64,000 nucleotides of DNA. It comes from Tipula vernalis (lineage: Eukaryota; Arthropoda; Insecta; Diptera; Tipulidae). This document shows positions 58,172-64,000 of this stretch, one piece after another (the stretch's first letter is position 1; each line of letters starts with the position of its first letter). Below the pieces are notes generated by a model. The model had not been told where the DNA came from and made no database searches. It saw nothing but the letters and a program-made list of their open reading frames with translations. The DNA is taken from contig OY282560.1 of the NCBI GenBank assembly GCA_958295665.1, forward strand, positions 192,760,061-192,824,060, read 5' to 3'. Position numbers and translations under genes: made by a program.

Positions 58172-59694
58172 TTGTTAACTAACAAATTATGGTGGAAAGG
58201 TCCAGACTTGTTAAAAGAGGATGTTGAAGGTTGGCCAATATGGGCCCCGAAGGTATTTGGGAAAGAAGTAATGGAGCAGATTCAATCGGAATGCAAGGAT
58301 TCACCGGTAAAGTTTGATAATGTCCTGCTAACGATGGTCGGGAGTGATAATCATGAAATCGATTTAATGAACAAAATATCGTCTTATGAGTCAGTATGTC
58401 GTATAACGGCGTATGTTATTCGATTTTGTAGGTAGTGTTTTGAAACTCTCAGAAGGAGACGAGTAAAGACTAATGATAATAAGGCAAACAGCCTTTTGGT
58501 TGACCATGACACACCAACGTCAGAAGAAAGCAACGTTGTCACAGTGATGATAGGAGGAGAGAGTGTCCTCGTTCCTGGATTAACAGTAAACGAAATTGAC
58601 AATGCATTAAATTGTTGGTTGATTACATTTCAAAAACAATCAATTCCAGCTGAATATAAGGCAGTGATTTGAAATTTAGGGTTGCCAAGATCCAGTCGAC
58701 TATAGATGGTAACACCATGGATGGATGACAGAAAGATTCTGAGAATACGAGGAAGATTGGACAACACATAGTTACCATTCAGTCAAAGCAGACCAATTAT
58801 TTTGGATCATATAAGCATGTTAGCAAATAAAATCGCTATCAAGGCTCACGAAGATTTATGTCATGGGGGGTTGCAACTATGTACGCAGTATTTAAGAAAC
58901 AAGTACTGGATTGTGCAATGTCGTATTCTGCTGTGCCGTGTCATGCATCAGTGTGTGAGATGTTGCCGACACAGACAAGAAGCAGCTCAACAGATAATGG
59001 CAGACTTGCCGGCCTACCGACTAGAGCCGACACCAGCGTTTTACCATTGCGGCGTCGATTATGCTGGCCCGGTACAATTAAAGCAAGGTCCTAATGTAAC
59101 AATAAAAGGTTATATAGCGGTATTTGTTTGTATGGTATAAAAGGCGGTCCATTTGGAGTTGGTCAGCAGATTGGATGCCTACTCCTTCATTGCTGCATTG
59201 ACTCAGTTTGTGAATCTGAGAGCAGGAGCCGTCCATCATATGTATAGTGACAACGGTGGTAATTTTGTTAGGGCTGACAGAAGTCTCCATGAGGCGGTCG
59301 AACTATGGGAAACTGCAGCAGTTATGAATTATCTGCAGGCGCATTCTATCCAGTGGCACTATAATGCACGGAAAGCCTCTTTGGGAAGCCGCAGTTAAAT
59401 CAGTCAAAAATCATTTGAAAAAGTAGGTAGAGCACAGTTGTATACCTTTGAGGAATTAGCCACGTTGTTAGCAAAAATCGCTGCATGTTTGAATTCAAGA
59501 CAAGTCAATGGCTGATGTCCAGAATCATCAAAGTATTTAGTGGACGAGATGACAAGGTACGAACATGTAAGTTAAAGACGGAAAGAGGCGAATTGGTACG
59601 ACCCATCACTCAGTTATATTTATTACCAATGGAGAAGGAAGCAGTCACATCTGAGGTGGTTTTCCTTACGGTCCTCAATTCAAGTTTTCCCTAA
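58172..59694 (+). pseudogene. BEL-4 integrase and C terminus, broken
   Basis: Pieces: 58172-58435 (LWWKGPDLLKED), a gap with stops, 58802-59140 with the HHCC zinc site, QIMADLPAYRL and CGVDYAGPV (first catalytic Asp), and 59153-59398 with MYSDNGGNF (second Asp). The third motif (LWEAAVKS) lies in another frame from about 59370, so a frameshift falls at the catalytic Glu. The tail 59485-59694 has SRIIKVFSGRDDKVR and VRPITQLYLLP, matching the DUF5641-type end. Confidence 0.8.
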
Positions 59695-59870
59695 GGTTTT
59701 CCCAGCGTCCTTGAGCAAATGCTGGATGTATGCTGGGTGTTGATTATGAAAATTTGTATAAGAAAAGAGCATGTTGTACCGCCTAGTTGTATTGGATTTG
59801 GCTAAATGAATTATTCGACATGGCAACGGAAACCACTATGGGGTCATCTTGTTCGTTTAGCCGGCCAGGA

Positions 59871-60179
59871 TGTTACGGCCACCGTAATGGAAATAAACCA
59901 ACGGACCTTATTTGAATTAACTGATATTATTTGAATTATATAACTATTAATTAGTGCCATCTGTAGTTTTGTAGTATTACTAAAATATTATTTCTCTGTT
60001 ATGTGACCTAATGCCATCTAGGGATGGACATTTCTACTATTAAGAAACCGAACGCATTAATCGCTGTCAAGTAAGAAAATGTAACAAAAAACGTTTAATC
60101 GCAATAGAACTTTTGTACAAACAAGACGTGTTTTATTCTCGTTACCAAAATATATTTTTGTACAGTAGAAGCGCAAACA
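59871..60179 (+). repeat. BEL-4 3' LTR
   Basis: 309 bp, TGTTACGGCC...GCGCAAACA, with canonical TG...CA ends. ATGAT follows at 60180-60184. Confidence 0.92.
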
Positions 60180-61070
60180 ATGATTAGTAATTAAAATTAT
60201 GCCAATAAATACCAACTGGATGGTTTGCTTTTAGTCTGAAATTCGATAATTTTTTTTATATATGTTTTTCAGCAACTGAATAATGTCGCTAATTTACATC
60301 AAGATGTTTCTGATGCCGCATGTTAATTTTTTTTTTTAAAGCTTGGGGTGTCTATAACCATCGATTTATCATAAGTAGTATTAACAACAGATTTTATAGA
60401 ACATGTTCAATTTATTTTAAAACTTGAAGTGTCTCTTACCATGAACTGATAGCACAAGTAGCTGGTGATTGTTGTTATAGAGCATTAATAAAGCTGATCG
60501 GTACTAATAACTGTAACGGAAGTTACTTGGGTCTAGTTATGTATATTCTTCCACACTTTTCCAAACCCACTTTGAAATAAAAATTATGTTGACGGGCATT
60601 ATTCCGTTTTTACCTCCCATATAGAAGGCAATAAAAAAACTGATGAAAAGAAAATTAATATTTCTCACGGTACCTACTTTATTTACAAAAAAAAAAAATC
60701 ATTGTTTTTTAATGACTATTTTTACAACATTAAATGATCGTAAATAGCCTTTTTAAAACAAATTAATTTGGCGGCGTTAAACATTTATCAAAGTAAAAAA
60801 AAAAAATAAAAATTTAACAAAGTTGTATGCCTAAATAAAAAGTTTACAAATCAACTCAAATCAAGAAGCTTTTTGATTGTGTACCTACTATAAATGTATG
60901 TAAATCCGAACCGCCATATGCAAGTATACCTTCCTACCCATATTGAATAAATAATGATTAATTAACTCATCAAAATTGTTTAAATTTTAATATTAATGCG
61001 GTTGATATATGACATATTGTTGTTTGAGCGCGCGATGACCACCGTATTGTGTATTTCAATATATAAACGT

Positions 61071-61185
<115 letters not shown>

Positions 61186-61546
61186 GAGAATTAACATTTA
61201 ATGCTGGAATGTTGGTTTTGTTTTGTGACTAATTAGTATATATTTATATAATTGCTTTCTCCATTAACATAAATATGATAATTGAATAATTCCATTTTTG
61301 TTTTGTTTAGAGTTGTGTTAAATAACACGTACACTGCGCGTATGAACAATTACTGGTGGTGTTGTGCATCTTGGCCTTAGATTTAATTAATGAGTATACT
61401 TACCTCAAAGTTCAAATAACTTAAAGACTTAACTTACCTGTTTCCCTTTCTTATTGTAAACATACACTACACATTCATTTGTCTTTTTATGATTTTCATT
61501 TTATTTATTTATAATTTTTATTCGATATCAATTCACTTTACATTTT

Positions 61547-61578
61547 ATGATGATGATGATCATCATCATCATCATCAA
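61547..61578. repeat. GAT/ATC trinucleotide palindrome
   Basis: Four to five ATG/GAT units run directly into five to six CAT/ATC units with no spacer, so the tract is self-complementary. Confidence 0.9.
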
Positions 61579-62639
61579 CATGCAACATTCTTGTATAAAC
61601 ATATTTTATTGAAAGTAAACATTTTACCAATGGAAAAGACCAAGAACTTATTTCAATGTAAATTATTTTATTTTATCTTAACGATTGTACATACATATTA
61701 TACGAACAGGTAATTTAAATGAAAAAAGAAAAAAAAAAAAAAAAAATCGATAATTACGAAATGAAGAAAAATTTATATTTGGTTTTATTTATTGGTGACA
61801 CGAAAATGATAATTGAAAGGAAGTGTTGTGATAATGCATGTAAATGCGACATTTAAATGTTGATTAATTTGTATTTTATGTATTTATACAGAAATTGATA
61901 AGTGTTTGAGAACATGGTGCTGGTATTTTAAATACTTGGAATAAATATGTTTTTTTTTTTAGGTAGGTTGATTGTGATGAATTAACAAGATTGGAAATAA
62001 ATTGGATATGTAATGTGTGAACATAAAACACATCTTTAATTTTGGTGTTAAGAGCGGTAATTTTAAACTCGCATGCGGGCAGCTACAGAAAGTTAATTTT
62101 TCAATTTCTTTTTTGATTTTTTTTTTCTTAAGGAAAAAATGCAAATAATTAATTGGGAAAAATTGCATTTTGTGTACCAAGTGGCGGTAAGTATTTTCTG
62201 CTTTTCAAGGTGGCAGTTTCCGAGGTGAAGCCGGGGTCTACAATTTTACAGTGAAAACGAAAACTTTTACTCGCACGTTGCGCATAACGTTTTTCATAGA
62301 AAACATGGTAGGATGCAAATAATTTACTTTCTCCCCTAACGTTTGCAATTGAATTTGGCTCTAAATTCAAATACGGAAAATTCAATTTCGATGACGTACT
62401 TTCAAACAGTCAAAGTGAACAGACGTCTTTTTTTAACCTCTGGAACAACAAAAATTGTAATATTCAAAATTGTGATATTAAACATAATTAAAATTATTAA
62501 TTAATACATAGAATAAATCTGTTTATAAACATATTTAAAAATATTTATCAATTTTTTTTGTTATTGGTGAAAATTAAAAATGATCAATTTGGTCATTGTG
62601 CAAACAGTTAGTGTTTAATGTTTTGTGCTTATTGACTCT

Positions 62640-62790
62640 AGCTCCAAATTCAACCTTTTACAAATCAGGTTCATTCTTTTTCAAATCAAATTTGCCTTAA
62701 CCCAAATCAAATTCACCTTTATCCAAAACATATTCACTATTTTTAAAATCAAGTTAAATCTTTTCCAAATCAAATTGATCATTTATGAAA
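62640..62790. repeat. Degenerate short tandem repeat
   Basis: About seven diverged units of 20-22 bp based on TTTTCCAAATCAAATTCACC. Confidence 0.65.
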
Positions 62791-63011
62791 ATATCACATT
62801 AAAATTTAAAAAAAATCAGATTGAAGTCATTTGACTTTCTTATAATTCGTATTTAGAATTTTTAAGATTCTGTGTGACCAATATTTTTTGAGATTACTCC
62901 GAAAATATAAAGTAAAAATTATTTTTCTCTATTCAGTGTTAAACTAGTGAACACTTAATCGTTTGTACCTGAAGGCGGGGGAGAAATTAAACTTGCCTAG
63001 CACTATTTACT

Positions 63012-64000
63012 ATTATTATTATAGATTGAAGGGCCATGTGGGCGACAAGCCACCTCGCACTGCGACCAAAAAGATCTATTGTGCTAGATCCTACTTAATT
63101 ATCCGTCCAGTCAATATTCAGGCTTTTAATGAATCTGATAATACTACCGGCCGGTACAAGAAACATACTATCTGGGCTCAATGTTCCCCCTCCTAGATGT
63201 TGCAGTCTTTGCTGAAAAATGGCTGGCATTGGCACAGAACATGTTTTGCTGATCCCGCTTCTAGATCGCAGAAGCGGCATCCATCTGTCGTACTTAGGCA
63301 TATCTTCTTAAGGTGATACCTTTACGGAACATGGTTTGTGAGGAAGCCAGTAAGCAGCCTCAACTCAGGTTTCCTAAGTTCAAGAAACTCCTTAACCCTG
63401 ACAGACGAAAGTGATATAAATTTCTTCGCCTGTCGCAAACCTGGAATTCTGCGCCAGTAGGAGGACTTTTGAACATCCTCCCAACGTTTTACCGCGGCTC
63501 TAAGGTGTCCCTTAGTGACGCCACAGAAGGGTTCTGGTCCAATAAATGGATAGGCGATAGATTCTCGGGCGAGACCATCAGCACCCACATAAGTGTTACC
63601 TTATTTGAGCCTGCAGATGTTTAATAACCTTCAGACAATCCCATACCAGCCTTGACTCAACGGTACAAGACCCAAGAAACTTTAAGGCCGATTGACTGTC
63701 TGGTACAATATAAATCTTTGCATCGTTAAGGCCTTTAGCTTTGCCTATCCTGGCGCAAAATTCTATAGCATGTACTTCTGCTTCAAAAACGGTAGCATGG
63801 GTACCCAAGGACTTCCAGAAAGTAGTGCCACTATTGTGTATTCCTGTCCCCACCCCATCTTCCGTTTTTGATCCATCTGTAAATTATATCATGGACCCTC
63901 GCTCAAAGGATAGTCCGCTCCACACATCCCGGTCAGGTAACATAACACAGAATAATTTGTGAAAGTCCAGTTTAGCTGGCATACAGTCGGAAGGCATTCC
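63012..64000 (-). mobile_element. 3' part of an I-like non-LTR element, running off the window
   Basis: A GC-richer minus-strand segment that ends on the left in a TAA-type tail (ATTATTATTATAG at about 63012-63024 on the plus strand). Upstream of the tail are a 3' UTR, a CCHC knuckle, a C-terminal domain and RNase H; any reverse transcriptase would lie beyond 64000. A TAA-repeat tail together with an RNase H domain is characteristic of I-clade elements, so this is a reasonable but unproven clade call. A truncated scrap of the same 3' end lies at 35205-35280. Confidence 0.7.
63095..64000 (-). pseudogene. I-like element RNase H and CCHC knuckle, broken
   Basis: RNase H begins with FTDGSKTEDG (about 63885), just after an in-frame TAA. 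It continues with VFEAEVHAIEFC (second acid), IYIVPDSQSALKFL (third) and GADGLARES (fourth), so all acidic positions remain. Two frames, 63853-63596 and 63588-63322, are separated by a stop and short shift near 63590. The C-terminal knuckle CRFCDLEAGSAKHVLCQC (about 63220-63280) and a tail ending WTDN at 63095 lie in further frames. Confidence 0.75.

Larger units (their letters stand above)
52920..60179 (+). mobile_element. BEL-4: old, decayed BEL/Pao element
   Basis: Plus-strand element of 7260 bp with LTRs of only 309 bp, flanked by ATGAT. The LTRs differ at about 18 positions by eye (about 6%), the most of the four BEL copies. Gag, protease, reverse transcriptase, RNase H and integrase can all be found in order but in at least ten separate frames. 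The sequence is quite distant from the other three, so it is a separate BEL/Pao lineage. No polypurine tract is obvious before 59871. Confidence 0.92.

Noticed and set aside
62149..62385. Minus-strand 78-codon frame as a gene
   Set aside because: No domain, no repeat context and no codon signal distinct from the surroundings.

Overview
The window is a transposon-dense, AT-rich stretch of an animal genome, most likely an insect. The reasons are four BEL/Pao LTR retrotransposons (a lineage known only from animals), R1-, I-, Jockey- and LOA-like non-LTR elements, a hAT transposase relic, and non-LTR 3' ends made of CCTAA, the complement of the insect telomere unit TTAGG. The insect order cannot be told from this. 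I found no convincing host gene, tRNA, rRNA or CRISPR array. Almost every long open frame belongs to a mobile element.

Layout. 1-7600: BEL-1 (minus), one uninterrupted 1784-residue Gag-Pol between near-identical LTRs; the left LTR is cut by the window edge. 7601-9714: AT-rich spacer with a decayed non-LTR reverse transcriptase tail. 9715-16870: BEL-2 (plus), complete in outline but broken by stops and frameshifts, with a CCCCA target duplication. 18003-20925: LINE-A (minus), with ORF1, endonuclease, RNase H and zinc knuckle but no reverse transcriptase. 22191-23025: two long TA arrays around a 430-bp block. 23026-26760: a non-coding element with long inverted arms built from tandem repeats, resembling Foldback elements. 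26761-29640: poly-T-rich, intron-like DNA. 29690-36235: a satellite of about 173 bp, split by a 1.5-kb TTTAA-type microsatellite, an R1-like element (LINE-C, 32296-35200), a scrap of an I-like element and a Jockey-like insertion with an 11-bp duplication. 36440-37138: a decayed DUF7869-type gene.

37595-48885: LINE-B (plus), split by BEL-3 (38591-45887, minus; GGTAG duplication; near-identical LTRs; one long frame interrupted only by two TAA codons in the protease region). 50688-52560: a hAT transposase relic (minus) beside a GGAGCC-type repeat. 52920-60179: BEL-4 (plus), the oldest BEL copy, heavily frameshifted, ATGAT duplication. 60180-63011: AT-rich spacer with AC, GAT/ATC and 21-bp-type repeats. 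63012-64000: 3' part of an I-like element (minus), running off the window.

How the parts relate. LTR divergence in the four BEL elements tracks the state of their reading frames: BEL-1 and BEL-3 are young, BEL-2 intermediate, BEL-4 old. BEL-1 and BEL-2 carry primer sites matching tRNA-Tyr; BEL-3 matches tRNA-Phe, and BEL-4 has a one-base variant of the Phe site. LINE-A, LINE-B and LINE-C keep recognisable upstream and 3' parts but have lost different internal segments. All element identities come from reading motifs and repeats by eye; no database search was possible.
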